DNA of 34,258 bases from Rhizobium sp. (GCA_003527225.1 DPXQ01000138.1:1-34258), one strand, 5' to 3'; counted from the first letter of the stretch, positions 1 to 7,823 are shown. Made by a program: numbers and translations. The notes: generated by a model not told the origin, from the letters alone.

Positions 1-164
1 AGCGTCTTGCCGGCGCCGGTGGGGGCGATCAGCAGCAGGCTCTCCCCGGCGCGCGCGCGGGCAAGCAGTTCCAGCTGATGGGCACGCGGCTGCCAGCCCT
101 TTTCCGCGAACCAGCGGAGGAAGGGCTTGGGCAGGAGGGATATGGCGCGCTCGCTGATGGACAC
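1..164 (-). CDS. Ligase-associated DEXH-box helicase, 5' part only
   Basis: This is the N-terminal 54 codons of a minus-strand gene that continues past the left edge. It starts at a GTG at 164-162. The peptide has an aromatic segment (FLRWFAEKGWQPRAHQ), as in Lhr-like helicases encoded with ATP-dependent DNA ligase and exonuclease genes, followed by a Walker A motif (APTGAGKT) at about residues 46-53. Family members are ATP-driven helicases thought to act in DNA repair. The remaining motifs and the ligase neighbours lie outside the window, so the subfamily rests on this short match. It is divergent from the Rrf2 gene, with a 91-bp gap. Confidence 0.7.
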   Translation of the reverse strand, partial: MSISERAISLLPKPFLRWFAEKGWQPRAHQLELLARARAGESLLLIAPTGAGKT

Positions 165-204
165 AGTGTAAACCTAGCGGAGTCGCTTCAAAAAAGAAGC
201 GCTG

Positions 205-240
205 TTGACGGACGAAAGAATCATGGATATATCTTATCCA
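205..240 (+). promoter_or_regulatory. Promoter with overlapping palindrome before the Rrf2 gene
   Basis: A sigma70-like promoter is visible: TTGACG (205-210), a 17-bp spacer, and TATATC (228-233). A perfect inverted repeat, TGGATA-N5-TATCCA (224-240), covers the -10. The ribosome-binding site TAGGAG follows at 244-249. A palindrome on the -10 just before a repressor-type gene suggests autoregulation; that function is inferred. Confidence 0.55.
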
Positions 241-255
241 CGATAGGAGTGCGTG

Positions 256-756
256 ATGAAACTAGGCGACGGCGTCGAACAGGCCATCCACAGCATGACC
301 ATGCTGGCCACCCTGCCCGAGGACGGGGTCCTTTCGGCGGCCGCGCTTGCGGAGTTCCACGGGGTTTCGCCGAGCTACCTGCTGAAACATCTCCAGGCGC
401 TGTCGAGCGCCGGCTTGGTCGACACCGTTCCGGGGCCGAAGGGCGGCTATCGCCTGGCACGCGAGCCCGAGGCGATCACCCTGCTCGACATCGTGCTTGC
501 CGTGGAGGGCCCGCAGCCGGCCTTCCGCTGTCGCGAGATCCGCCAAAGGGGGCCTGATCCCCTCCCCCAGCGGTACTTCGAGAAACCATGCGGGATTGCC
601 GCGGCGATGCTGGCGGCGGAGCGGGTCTATCGGGCCGAACTCAAGAAGACGAGCATCGCGGATCTGATCTCGGATCTGAAGGCGAACGACGACGGAGGGA
701 TCGCGGCACGCGGCTGCGCCTTCCTGGAAATCCACGAACGCAAGACCGCCCGCTGA
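256..756 (+). CDS. Rrf2 family transcriptional regulator
   Basis: 166 aa. Residues about 10-55 form the winged helix-turn-helix of Rrf2 proteins (VSPSYLLKHLQALSSAGLV), and the GPKGGYRL wing is at 60-67. ATG 256 is preferred over GTG 253 because TAGGAG ends 6 nt before it. The cysteines are C92, C112 and C154, which do not match the closely spaced three-cysteine pattern that binds the Fe-S cluster in IscR, NsrR or RirA. A thiol or ligand switch is therefore likelier than a classical cluster. The AhpD-like gene starts 24 bp downstream in the same direction and is the probable target, along with the regulator itself through the palindrome over its promoter. Confidence 0.85.
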   Translation: MKLGDGVEQAIHSMTMLATLPEDGVLSAAALAEFHGVSPSYLLKHLQALSSAGLVDTVPGPKGGYRLAREPEAITLLDIVLAVEGPQPAFRCREIRQRGPDPLPQRYFEKPCGIAAAMLAAERVYRAELKKTSIADLISDLKANDDGGIAARGCAFLEIHERKTAR

Positions 757-780
757 AGGGCAAATCGAAAGGAAGACAAG

Positions 781-1242
781 ATGCATCCGCGCCTCGACAT
801 CGCAAAGGCGGCCCCCGCCGCCTACAAGGCCGTGCTCGGCCTGGAAAACTACGTGCAGACCAGCGGGCTTTCCCGTGCCGAAATCCACATGATCAAGCTG
901 CGCGCCTCGATCATCAACGGCTGTGCCTACTGCGTCGACATGCATGTGAAGGAATCGCGCCATGACGGCCTGTCCGAACAGTGGATCAACATGATGTCGG
1001 TCTGGCGGGAATCGCCCCTCTACACGCCGCGGGAACGCGCCCTGCTCGGCTGGGTCGATGCCGTGACGAGCATTGCCGGCACCGGCGCACCGGACGCCGA
1101 TTTCGACGCGCTGAAAGCACATTTCGACGATACCGAGATCGCCAATATCACCATTGCGATCGCGACGATCAATACGTGGAACCGGATCGCCGTCAGCTTC
1201 CGCACCCAGCACCCGCTCGACCAGCCGGCCAAGGCTGCCTGA
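781..1242 (+). CDS. Carboxymuconolactone decarboxylase / AhpD-like protein
   Basis: 153 aa, with the AhpD core motif C48-x-x-C51-x-x-x-H55 (CAYCVDMH). In AhpD-type proteins this motif performs thiol-based peroxide reduction and proton relay. The all-helical fold and single-domain length fit cytoplasmic members of the carboxymuconolactone decarboxylase superfamily that carry a redox-active cysteine pair. A purine-rich RBS (AGGAAG) precedes the ATG. It probably forms a two-gene unit with the Rrf2 regulator, which suggests induction by oxidative or electrophile stress. The substrate cannot be read from the sequence. The gene converges on a yitT gene with an 18-bp gap. Confidence 0.85.
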   Translation: MHPRLDIAKAAPAAYKAVLGLENYVQTSGLSRAEIHMIKLRASIINGCAYCVDMHVKESRHDGLSEQWINMMSVWRESPLYTPRERALLGWVDAVTSIAGTGAPDADFDALKAHFDDTEIANITIAIATINTWNRIAVSFRTQHPLDQPAKAA

Positions 1243-1254
1243 TCACCGTCACCG

Positions 1255-1282
1255 GGACCGTTACATCGCGATGTAGCGGTCC
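1255..1282. terminator. Hairpin between convergent genes, inside the yitT 3' end
   Basis: GGACCG (1255-1260) pairs with CGGTCC (1277-1282), and ACAT/ATGT pair inside, leaving a CGCG loop. Only a short T run follows on the plus strand. It lies 13 nt after the AhpD-like stop codon and includes the last codons of the yitT gene, so it may end transcripts from both sides. Confidence 0.5.
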
Positions 1283-1917
1283 TTTCGGTGGTTGATCGCC
1301 AGCGTGAGGTTGAGCACGACGGCGCCGACGATCGAGCAGAAGATGATGTAGTTGCTGGCGACGAAGAAGGAGAATGCCAGCACCAGACCGTCGAAGATCA
1401 GTTGGACGAGCCCGGCCCGCCAGCCGAAGCGGTCCTGCAGATAGAGCGCCAGGATACCGAATCCGCCAAGGCTTGCCTGATGGCGAAACAGGGCAAGGAG
1501 GCCGGCGCCGATCAGCAGGCCACCAAAGGCGGCCGCGACGAGGGGATCAAGCGTCGAGAAGCCGATGTAATGCGGCAGCGCCTCGGTCAGCACCGAGGTG
1601 AAGGCGACGGCGGCAAATGTCTTCAAGGTGAAGGCCATTCCGAAACGCTTCAGCGCCAGATAGTAGAACGGCAGATTGATCACGAAGAAGACGGCGCCGA
1701 AACTGATATCCGTGGCATAGTGGATGAGGAAGGCGACACCGGCCGTGCCACCGGTCAGAAGGCCGGCTCCGGAGAGCAGCAATACGCCGAGCGTTGCCAG
1801 CATCCCCCCGGCCGCCAATCCCTGCGCATCCTCGACGAGGGAATGACGGTCCGAACTGGACACCAGAAGTCCCGACAAGCGATTCTTTTCCCGCAAGCTC
1901 CCCGCACCATCGGCCAT
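1261..1917 (-). CDS. YitT family membrane protein (copy 1)
   Basis: 218 aa with about five hydrophobic segments from residue 35 onward. It carries the family signatures GLLTGGTAGVAFLIHY (about 53-68), LFRHQASLGGFGILALYLQD and the C-terminal AINHRKDRYIAM. YitT/DUF161 proteins are inner-membrane proteins of unknown transport role. The start is ATG 1917, with GGAG about 9 nt upstream. A paralog lies 1.1 kb away in the same orientation (2408-3052), and a small HTH gene sits between them. The stop codon overlaps the terminator-like hairpin at 1255-1282. Upstream, GTGCACAAAA (minus strand, near 1940-1949) resembles an element before the paralog. Confidence 0.85.
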   Translation of the reverse strand: MADGAGSLREKNRLSGLLVSSSDRHSLVEDAQGLAAGGMLATLGVLLLSGAGLLTGGTAGVAFLIHYATDISFGAVFFVINLPFYYLALKRFGMAFTLKTFAAVAFTSVLTEALPHYIGFSTLDPLVAAAFGGLLIGAGLLALFRHQASLGGFGILALYLQDRFGWRAGLVQLIFDGLVLAFSFFVASNYIIFCSIVGAVVLNLTLAINHRKDRYIAM

Positions 1918-1939
1918 TCCAAGCGTCTCCAGTCAGATC

Positions 1940-1949
1940 TTTTGTGCAC
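1940..1949 (-). promoter_or_regulatory. Possible -10/operator element shared by both yitT genes
   Basis: The minus strand reads GTGCACAAAA ending about 23 nt before the yitT copy 1 start. The paralog has GTGCACAATA about 29 nt before its start. GTGCAC is itself palindromic, and CACAAA/CACAAT could serve as -10 boxes. The function is inferred from this repetition only. Confidence 0.3.
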
Positions 1950-2009
1950 GGCTACATAGCGCATGAATGCAGCGACAGGAATCAGTTTTCGTGCTAATCC
2001 CCGGCATGG

Positions 2010-2315
2010 CTAAAGAACGTCGTCCTCGCCGGGCGTACCACCCTCGGCCTCCCAACCCTCGACCCCTTCGCTTTCGACGCGGCTGAACTTCAGACGCACA
2101 CCAACGCCGCTATCGTTCTCCGGGATGAAGACCGCGCCAAACAATTCAAGCGCCTGCTCCAACCTGGCGAGGATATCGGCATCCGGCATGGCGAGGCCGG
2201 ACTCGAAGTCCTTCACGACATCAACCGGAACGCCGGCCTTCTGCGCCAGGGCAGGCTGATCGATTTTCACGAGCGCACGCGCAGCATGGCAAAGTGCGGG
2301 GGTCATAAGCGGCAT
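2010..2315 (-). CDS. Small XRE-like HTH protein
   Basis: 101 aa. The start is ATG 2315, preceded by GAGGAGAAG on the minus strand; upstream in-frame ATGs have no comparable RBS. Residues about 5-65 resemble a Cro/XRE helix-turn-helix (ALAQKAGVPVDVVKDFESG, then a helix ending LELFGAVFIPEND). The tail, with GVGVRLKFSR, is typical of small rhizobial HTH proteins ending in an FIPEN-GVGVRL pattern. Residues 80-101 are acidic and probably disordered. It sits between two same-strand yitT paralogs with gaps of about 90 bp on each side, so it may regulate one or both; this is inference. Confidence 0.7.
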   Translation of the reverse strand: MPLMTPALCHAARALVKIDQPALAQKAGVPVDVVKDFESGLAMPDADILARLEQALELFGAVFIPENDSGVGVRLKFSRVESEGVEGWEAEGGTPGEDDVL

Positions 2316-2407
2316 GGCCTTCTCCTCTCGGTTCCGCTCAAAGAACGAACTCCGCCTATTCATAGCGCATGGCAACACCAGAGTTGAGGCCTATTTCGGC
2401 ACACGAA

Positions 2408-3052
2408 CTAGCGAACGGCGATATACCGGTCAGAGCGGTGATTGATAGCGACGAAGAGATTGAGGACGACCGCCCCCAGAACCGAATAGACGACGATCGT
2501 CGGACTGACGACGGCGAATGCAAAGAGCATGACCGTCAGATCGAAGGCCAGTTGCACAAGCCCGGCGCGCCAACCGAAACGGTCCTGCAGATAGACCGAG
2601 AGGATACCTATACCGCCCAAGCTCGCACGATGGCGGAAGAGCGCTAGAATGCCATAGCCGAGAAGCAGGCCGCCGAGGATCGCGCCCCAGGCCGGGTTGA
2701 TCGCGTCAATGCGGATGAAGCGATCCTCAAGCTCGACGACAAGCGAGGTGAGGCCAATCGCGGCGAAGGTCTTGAGGGTGAAATCCATACCCACACGCCT
2801 GAGCGACAGAATGTAGAAGGGAAGATTGAGCAGGAAGAATAGGAGACCGAAGCTAACGTTGCTGGCGTAATGCAGGAGAAAGGCAACCCCGGCCATGCCG
2901 CCGGTCAGGAGCCCGACCTTGGCGAGGAGATAGAGGCCAAGCGCCGAAACCATGCTTCCCGACAAGATGCCCTGGATGTCCTCGGCTGCCGAATGGCGTG
3001 CCGGATTGGCATTCCAGATACCCAATACACTGCTCACCTGCGCCAACGCCAT
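2408..3052 (-). CDS. YitT family membrane protein (copy 2)
   Basis: 214 aa and clearly paralogous to the protein at 1261-1917. Shared blocks include GLLTGG-AGVAFLLHYAS, FTLKTFAA, LFRHRASLGGIGIL, YLQDRFGWRAGLVQL and INHRSDRYIA. About five membrane segments are expected; the substrate is unknown. GGAGG lies only 2 nt before ATG 3052, so the in-frame TTG at codon 3 or GTG at codon 6 may be the real start. The upstream region contains a 9-bp inverted repeat (3080-3119). With the small HTH gene this forms a yitT-HTH-yitT arrangement. Confidence 0.85.
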   Translation of the reverse strand: MALAQVSSVLGIWNANPARHSAAEDIQGILSGSMVSALGLYLLAKVGLLTGGMAGVAFLLHYASNVSFGLLFFLLNLPFYILSLRRVGMDFTLKTFAAIGLTSLVVELEDRFIRIDAINPAWGAILGGLLLGYGILALFRHRASLGGIGILSVYLQDRFGWRAGLVQLAFDLTVMLFAFAVVSPTIVVYSVLGAVVLNLFVAINHRSDRYIAVR

Positions 3053-3079
3053 GACCTCCGGAAACTTCCATGAATGACG

Positions 3080-3119
3080 TTATTGTGCACCGCATCAAAC
3101 GCTCCGGCAAGCACAATAA
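3080..3119. repeat. 9-bp inverted repeat before yitT copy 2
   Basis: TTATTGTGC (3080-3088) and GCACAATAA (3111-3119) are exact reverse complements with a 22-bp spacer. On the minus strand TTGCCG, a 17-bp spacer and CACAAT could be a promoter, placing the right-hand half-site on the -10. It is a possible operator for the neighbouring HTH protein. Confidence 0.4.
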
Positions 3120-3163
3120 GTCAGCAATACTGACCTATGTGGATGTTTGCAATTTTCAGTCTT

Positions 3164-4108
3164 TCAGCGCTGTCTTTCGGCAATAAACAATATGCCGGGC
3201 ACCGGTTTTCCGGAATCCATGCGAATGACCGTCCGTTCCAGCTTGAGGGTCAGAAACCCGGCAGCTTCGAGGAGCCGGCAAACATAGGCTTCCGAGTGCC
3301 TGTAGCGCAGCGAGGGCGCGAGTTCAAAACCGTCCGGCGTTTCGGCGTCCTCGACGGAGAAGGCAAACAATGCGCCGGGCGTCGCCAGTTCCGCGACGAG
3401 CGAGAAGGCGTTTTCCAGGCTGCCTAGATACATCATGACATCGGCCGCACCAACGAGGTCGGCCCGGTGCCGTTCCAATCCGTCGCCGAACAAGCCGGAC
3501 TGGCCGGCGGGAAGCGAGAGATCGGCGACCGCCACGTGGTCGTAGATCCCCTTTTCGGCGGCCTTGGCCAGCATGTTCGCGGAAAGATCAAAGCCTTCCA
3601 GATAGTCGACGCGGTCCTTGATCTCGGCGCCGAGAAGACCCGTGCCGCAGCCGAGATCAACGGCGAGCTGGAAGCGCATATCACCTGGCGCCACGCGGTT
3701 CAGCAGGGCCGAGAGCTTTCCCGGAACGCTGTAGGCAAGCTTTTCGAGAAGCGAGGTCTCGAACCGGTCGGCATAGTCGTCAAAAAGCGCCTCGACATAG
3801 CGGCTCGACGGCTGGTCTGGCACGTCCGCCGCGCCAAGCACGGCGAGCTTCAGGCGGCCGGCGAAGATATCCTCCGGATCGAGCGCGACAAGCCGACCAA
3901 GAGCTTCGACGGCGCCTTCGTTCGCGCCTGCCTTCTCGCGATATTCGGCAAGCTTCAGCCAGCCCGCCGCCCAGTCGGGCGCGCGCTCCAGCGCCTGCTC
4001 CATCAATTCCGCCGCGGCCGCAGGATCGCCGCTTTCGGCCAGCATTCTGGCATAATCGGCGCGGCGATCAGCGATGAGATCGCCGGAAGAGAACTGGATC
4101 GGGTGCAT
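3164..4108 (-). CDS. TPR-containing class I SAM-dependent methyltransferase
   Basis: 314 aa. N-terminal residues about 10-90 hold helical TPR-like repeats (AAELMEQALERAPDWAAGWLKLAEY, described by its pattern of paired helices). Residues about 120-300 are a Rossmann methyltransferase with motif I VDLGCGTGLLG, a following acidic position in GFDLSANMLAKA, and a later VAVADL segment. This arrangement is common among alphaproteobacterial proteins annotated as methyltransferases with a contiguous TPR domain; the acceptor is unknown. ATG 4108 was chosen because upstream sequence does not fit the family. The gene is divergent from the DUF6460 gene. Confidence 0.8.
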   Translation of the reverse strand: MHPIQFSSGDLIADRRADYARMLAESGDPAAAAELMEQALERAPDWAAGWLKLAEYREKAGANEGAVEALGRLVALDPEDIFAGRLKLAVLGAADVPDQPSSRYVEALFDDYADRFETSLLEKLAYSVPGKLSALLNRVAPGDMRFQLAVDLGCGTGLLGAEIKDRVDYLEGFDLSANMLAKAAEKGIYDHVAVADLSLPAGQSGLFGDGLERHRADLVGAADVMMYLGSLENAFSLVAELATPGALFAFSVEDAETPDGFELAPSLRYRHSEAYVCRLLEAAGFLTLKLERTVIRMDSGKPVPGILFIAERQR

Positions 4109-4256
4109 GACAAAATTCCGCGATGGGCACGCGGTCTTGACCGAAGACGCAAAAAAACACAAGAGCTACTTCGAACACCGCAGGACCGGGCGCGAGACGA
4201 CAGCGCTTGCGGGCAGCAATGCGTCTTCCTATGTGTCGGAAAACAGGAGATTGTGC

Positions 4257-4523
4257 ATGTCGGACAGGGTCAACAGTTTTCTCGGCGATACGCCGGGGCG
4301 CACCTTGGTCAAGCTTATCGTCATATCGCTGATCGTCGGCTTCATCATGACCGTGTTCGGCATCTACCCGATCGATATCCTCGAGGGGATCAGGCATTTC
4401 TTCCTGGAACTCTGGTACAAGGGGTTTGCCGCACTCGGCCGTGTCGGGGACTATCTCATTCTCGGGGCAACGATCGTGATCCCGGTCTTCATCGTGCTCA
4501 GACTGCTCAGCTTCCGGAAGTGA
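4257..4523 (+). CDS. Small DUF6460-type membrane protein
   Basis: 88 aa. The RBS AGGAGA (4244-4249) is 7 nt before ATG 4257, which decides this start over a longer reading frame. The protein begins with a short soluble segment containing FLGDTPGRTLVKL, then has two membrane helices (about 18-38 and 64-82) and a final LLSFRK. It resembles small rhizobial inner-membrane proteins of the DUF6460 group; no function is known. Its stop is 1 bp before the next ATG, so it is probably co-transcribed and translationally linked with the CAP-domain lipoprotein. Confidence 0.75.
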   Translation: MSDRVNSFLGDTPGRTLVKLIVISLIVGFIMTVFGIYPIDILEGIRHFFLELWYKGFAALGRVGDYLILGATIVIPVFIVLRLLSFRK

Positions 4524-4524
4524 C

Positions 4525-5031
4525 ATGAACACCGTCTTTTCCGAGCCTGTCGCGCGGCGGCGCTTCATCCTGCTTGCGGGCATCGGCCTGATCGGCACGC
4601 TGGCCGGCTGCAAGACCGCGGATATCATTCCGACAGACGGGGACACGGCGCGCGCCGAAACGGATGCCGCCCTGCCGATTGTCAACGACTTGCGCGCGAA
4701 GAAGGGGCTCCTGACGCTTGGCAAGGACCGAGCTGCCGAGGCGGCGGCGCTCGCGCAGGCAAAGCGCATGGCGCGCGCCGGCGAGATGTCGCATCTGATC
4801 GGCTTCAACGACGACTTTCTCGGCCGGATGAAGAAGATGGATGTGCCGCTTCCGGCAGCCGAAAATATCGCCGCCGGTCAGGGCGATGTCGCGGAAGCGG
4901 TGGATGCCTGGATCCGGTCGGAAAAGCATTTGCACAACATGCTCGGTGAATATCGCGGCCTCGGCGTCGCCGTTGCAAGCGATCCCTCTTCTGCAAACAG
5001 GCCTTATTGGGCCATGGTGCTTGCCGGCTAG
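4525..5031 (+). CDS. CAP (SCP/PR1-like) domain lipoprotein
   Basis: 168 aa. The N-terminus has RRRF (11-14), a hydrophobic stretch and a lipobox LAGC with C29, so it is probably a lipoprotein; the arginines leave Tat export possible. Residues about 45-165 form a CAP domain, with an N-terminal helix (LPIVNDLRAKKGLLTL), SHLIGF, AAENIAAG (about 112-119), then HNMLGEYRGLGVAVA and YWAMVLAG. CAP proteins are extracytoplasmic and often of unknown biochemical activity. It follows the DUF6460 gene directly and precedes the MATE gene by 37 bp, so the three may form one operon. Confidence 0.85.
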   Translation: MNTVFSEPVARRRFILLAGIGLIGTLAGCKTADIIPTDGDTARAETDAALPIVNDLRAKKGLLTLGKDRAAEAAALAQAKRMARAGEMSHLIGFNDDFLGRMKKMDVPLPAAENIAAGQGDVAEAVDAWIRSEKHLHNMLGEYRGLGVAVASDPSSANRPYWAMVLAG

Positions 5032-5068
5032 GCGATTCCCGCCCTGCCACAGGCCGGGAGTGGAAAGC

Positions 5069-6412
5069 ATGGATGCAGGAAGCAGGGCTGGCGGCGCCTT
5101 CGACGTGACCCACCGCCTGGTGCTGTCGATCGCCATCCCGATGACGCTTGCCTTCCTGACGACGCCACTGCTCGGCCTTACCGATACCGCCGTGGTCGGC
5201 CGCACCGGCGAGGCCGCGGCGCTTGCGGGGCTTGCCATCGGCGCGGTGCTGTTCGACCTTCTCTTCTCCAGCCTCAATTTCCTGCGCTCTTCGACCACGG
5301 CGCTGGTGGCGCAGGCTTTCGGCCGCAACGACCCGCCCGAGCAACAGGCGGTGTTCTGGCGCTCCTTCCTGCTGTCGGCCGCCCTCGGCCTGATCATCCT
5401 TGCGGCCTCGCCATGGTTGCTGGCCGCCGGGCTCAGGCTGATGGGGCCTGAGGGCCGCGTGGCGGAGGCGACAGCAATCTATTTTTCAATTCGCATCCTC
5501 GCCGGCCCGCTGACACTTGCCAATTTCACCATCCTTGGCTTCGTGCTCGGGCTTGGACGGGGTACGACGGGGCTCCTGTTGCAGGCCTTGCTCAACGGCA
5601 CGAATATCGTGCTGTCGATCTATCTGGGACTGATACTCGAATGGGGGATCGCGGGCGTTGCGTGGGGAACCCTGATCGGCGAGGGGGTCGCGACTATCGC
5701 CGGCCTCGCTATCGTCATCACCGGTTTCGACAGGCAATTTGCACCGAGGATCGCGGAGATCCTCGACCGCGCCAGGCTCGGCGCGCTCTTCACCATCAAC
5801 CGCGACATCCTGATCCGCAGTTTCACACTGCTCGCCGCCTTCGCGCTGCTGACGCGGATCGGCACCGGCTTCGGACCGGTCGTGCTCGCCGCCAATGCGG
5901 TCCTGATGAACTTTTTCATGATCGCGGCCTTCTACCTGGACGGCATCGCCAACGCCGCCGAGCAGATCGCCGGCCGCGCGATCGGCGCGCGTTACCGTCC
6001 GGCCTTCAACAAGGCGCTCCGGCTGACCGGCCTCTGGTCCTTCGGGCTGGCGATCATTTCCTGCTGCTTCTTCCTGCTCCTCGGCGACACCATCATCAAT
6101 TTCATGACCACGGCCGAAGAGGTGCGCTCCGTTGCAGCGCAATATCTTCCCTGGGCGGCGACAACAGCGATCACCGGCGCGCTAGCCTTCCAGATGGACG
6201 GCATATTCATCGGCGCGACATGGTCTCGCGAGATGCGCAACATGATGCTGCTGGCCTTTGCCGGCTACTGTGTCTCGCTCGCCGTCTTCGTTCCGCTTCT
6301 GGGCAACCACGGGCTATGGTTGTCGCTCAACCTGTTTCTCGCGATGCGCGGCGTGTTTCTCCTCGCGCTCGTGCCGTCCAGGATTGCTCAGAGCTTCACC
6401 GAAAGCCAGTGA
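5069..6412 (+). CDS. MATE family efflux transporter (DinF-like)
   Basis: 447 aa with about 12 membrane segments in two related halves. The first half contains FLTTPLLGLTDTAVVGRTG (about 28-46), typical of MATE helices 1-2, and later LGRGTTGLLLQALLNGTNIVLS. The pattern TDTAVVG with FLRSSTTALVAQAFGR matches the DinF branch. Such proteins export cationic or organic compounds using Na+ or H+. ATG 5069 follows GGGAG by 8 nt. The last 25 bp overlap the 3' end of convergent pyrD. The substrate is unknown. Confidence 0.88.
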   Translation: MDAGSRAGGAFDVTHRLVLSIAIPMTLAFLTTPLLGLTDTAVVGRTGEAAALAGLAIGAVLFDLLFSSLNFLRSSTTALVAQAFGRNDPPEQQAVFWRSFLLSAALGLIILAASPWLLAAGLRLMGPEGRVAEATAIYFSIRILAGPLTLANFTILGFVLGLGRGTTGLLLQALLNGTNIVLSIYLGLILEWGIAGVAWGTLIGEGVATIAGLAIVITGFDRQFAPRIAEILDRARLGALFTINRDILIRSFTLLAAFALLTRIGTGFGPVVLAANAVLMNFFMIAAFYLDGIANAAEQIAGRAIGARYRPAFNKALRLTGLWSFGLAIISCCFFLLLGDTIINFMTTAEEVRSVAAQYLPWAATTAITGALAFQMDGIFIGATWSREMRNMMLLAFAGYCVSLAVFVPLLGNHGLWLSLNLFLAMRGVFLLALVPSRIAQSFTESQ

Positions 6413-7476
6413 TCGAGCGTGCTGTCGCGCAGGTCGCGGATCGAGGAGACCCCTTCCCGATCCAGAAGCGTCGAGAGCCCCCTGACGATCCGGCCCGCAA
6501 GACCCGGCCCCTCATAGACCATGCAGGAATAGAGCTGAACAAGATCGGCGCCGGCGCGGATCTTTTCGAGCGCGGTTTCCGCAGAGGAGACGCCGCCCAC
6601 GCCGATGATCGGCATCCCGGTACCGACGCGCTTTCGCATGCGGGCCAGCACCGCGGTCGATCGTTCAAAGAGCGGTTTGCCGGACAAGCCCCCCGCCTCG
6701 CCGGCCATGCTGCGGTCCGAAAGACCGTCGCGCGAAAGCGTCGTGTTGGAAACGATCAATCCGTCGAGATCGTGAGCGAGGGCTTCGGCCGCGATGTCGT
6801 CCATGCCTTCCTCGGTCAGATCCGGGGCGATCTTCAGGAAGACGGAAAGCCGCTTGCCCGCCTTTTGTGCCTGCTCGTCGCGGGCGCCCAGCACCGCAGA
6901 CAGGAGGGCCGACAGGCTCTCGCGGGCCTGCAAGTCACGAAGGCCCGGCGTGTTGGGCGAGGAAATGTTGACGGTGAAATAACCGGCGACGGAATAGAAC
7001 CGGCGGATGCCAGTCACATAATCGGCGATGCGATCCTCGCTGTCCTTGTTGGCGCCGATATTGACCCCGACGATGCCGCTGCCGCGCCGGGCGCTCAGGC
7101 GCCGGAACGCGGCATCATGACCCTCGTTGTTGAAGCCAAGCCGGTTGATGACGGCCAGATCCCTCTCCAGCCGGAAGATGCGCGGGCGCGGATTTCCCGC
7201 CTGCGGCTTCGGCGTCAGGGTGCCGACCTCGGCAAATCCGAAACCGAGGCGCAGCAGCGCGTCGGGAACCTCGGCGTTCTTGTCGTACCCGGCCGCCATT
7301 CCAAGCGGATTGGGAAAGGCAAGGCCGGCGACGGTCTGCGCAAGCCGCGGATCGGCTGGTGCGCGGCATGCGGGCACGAAGCCTGATTTCAGCGCCGCGA
7401 TCGACAGGCCGTGGGCGGTTTCGGCATCGAAGAGAAACAATCCGCGCCGGGCGATGGATTTGAAACCGTCGATCAT
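6388..7476 (-). CDS. pyrD: Dihydroorotate dehydrogenase (quinone), class 2
   Basis: 362 aa. It oxidises dihydroorotate to orotate in pyrimidine synthesis, passing electrons through FMN to membrane quinones. Class 2 is shown by the N-terminal amphipathic extension (MIDGFKSIARRGLFLFDAETAHGL region) and the serine-type active site NISSPNTPGLR (170-180). FMN-site segments are GMAAGYDKNAEV (59-70), GVNIGANKDS (137-146), IVSNTTLSR, GGLSGKPL and IGVGGVSS near the C-terminus. Its ATG shares the ATGA overlap with the upstream DUF952 gene, indicating translational coupling. The 3' end overlaps the MATE gene by 25 bp. Confidence 0.95.
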   Translation of the reverse strand: MIDGFKSIARRGLFLFDAETAHGLSIAALKSGFVPACRAPADPRLAQTVAGLAFPNPLGMAAGYDKNAEVPDALLRLGFGFAEVGTLTPKPQAGNPRPRIFRLERDLAVINRLGFNNEGHDAAFRRLSARRGSGIVGVNIGANKDSEDRIADYVTGIRRFYSVAGYFTVNISSPNTPGLRDLQARESLSALLSAVLGARDEQAQKAGKRLSVFLKIAPDLTEEGMDDIAAEALAHDLDGLIVSNTTLSRDGLSDRSMAGEAGGLSGKPLFERSTAVLARMRKRVGTGMPIIGVGGVSSAETALEKIRAGADLVQLYSCMVYEGPGLAGRIVRGLSTLLDREGVSSIRDLRDSTLDHWLSVKL

Positions 7477-7823
7477 CGTTCCAGCTCCGGGAAGATGTGG
7501 AGCCCGTCCGACCCGACAGGCATCGGTTTCTGCCACAGAACTGCGTCAAGAAGCAGATCGCCATAGAGGTGCGGGAAGAGCTCACCGCCGCGCGAGGGCT
7601 CGAAACGCAACTTGTCACCGAGCGCATCCACCCTAACCGCCACCAGCAGCAGCCCTTCCACGCCGGCGAAATGAAGCCTCGCCGTCTCGCGCGCCTGCGA
7701 TGCCGTCGAAAAGTGGATATAGCCGTCCTGAAGGTCGATGGCCGCGCCGTGGAAGACGCCCTCCTCCTCGGCCTTCCGCCACAATTCCCCGGGCACTATC
7801 TTGTATATAATAATGCGGTCCAA
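7473..7823 (-). CDS. DUF952 domain protein
   Basis: 116 aa, a single DUF952 domain: IYKIVPGELWRKAEEEG at the start, then DGYIHFSTASQARETA (about 33-48) and a C-terminal LWQKPMPVGSDGLHIFPEL. The domain is small, cytoplasmic and of unknown biochemistry; the conserved GYIHFST segment is its hallmark. It overlaps pyrD by 4 bp (ATGA) and is the first gene of a two-gene unit. No promoter is obvious in the 117 bp upstream, shared with the divergent secreted-protein gene. Confidence 0.85.
   Translation of the reverse strand: MDRIIIYKIVPGELWRKAEEEGVFHGAAIDLQDGYIHFSTASQARETARLHFAGVEGLLLVAVRVDALGDKLRFEPSRGGELFPHLYGDLLLDAVLWQKPMPVGSDGLHIFPELER

Noticed and set aside
3467..4528. 353-codon plus-strand frame opposite the methyltransferase
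   Set aside because: It overlaps the methyltransferase, the DUF6460 gene and the CAP gene start, all well supported; its composition is typical of a shadow frame.
5641..7386. 581-codon plus-strand frame across the MATE and pyrD genes
   Set aside because: It runs through two proven genes in other frames, is Arg/Pro-rich and has no recognised domain.
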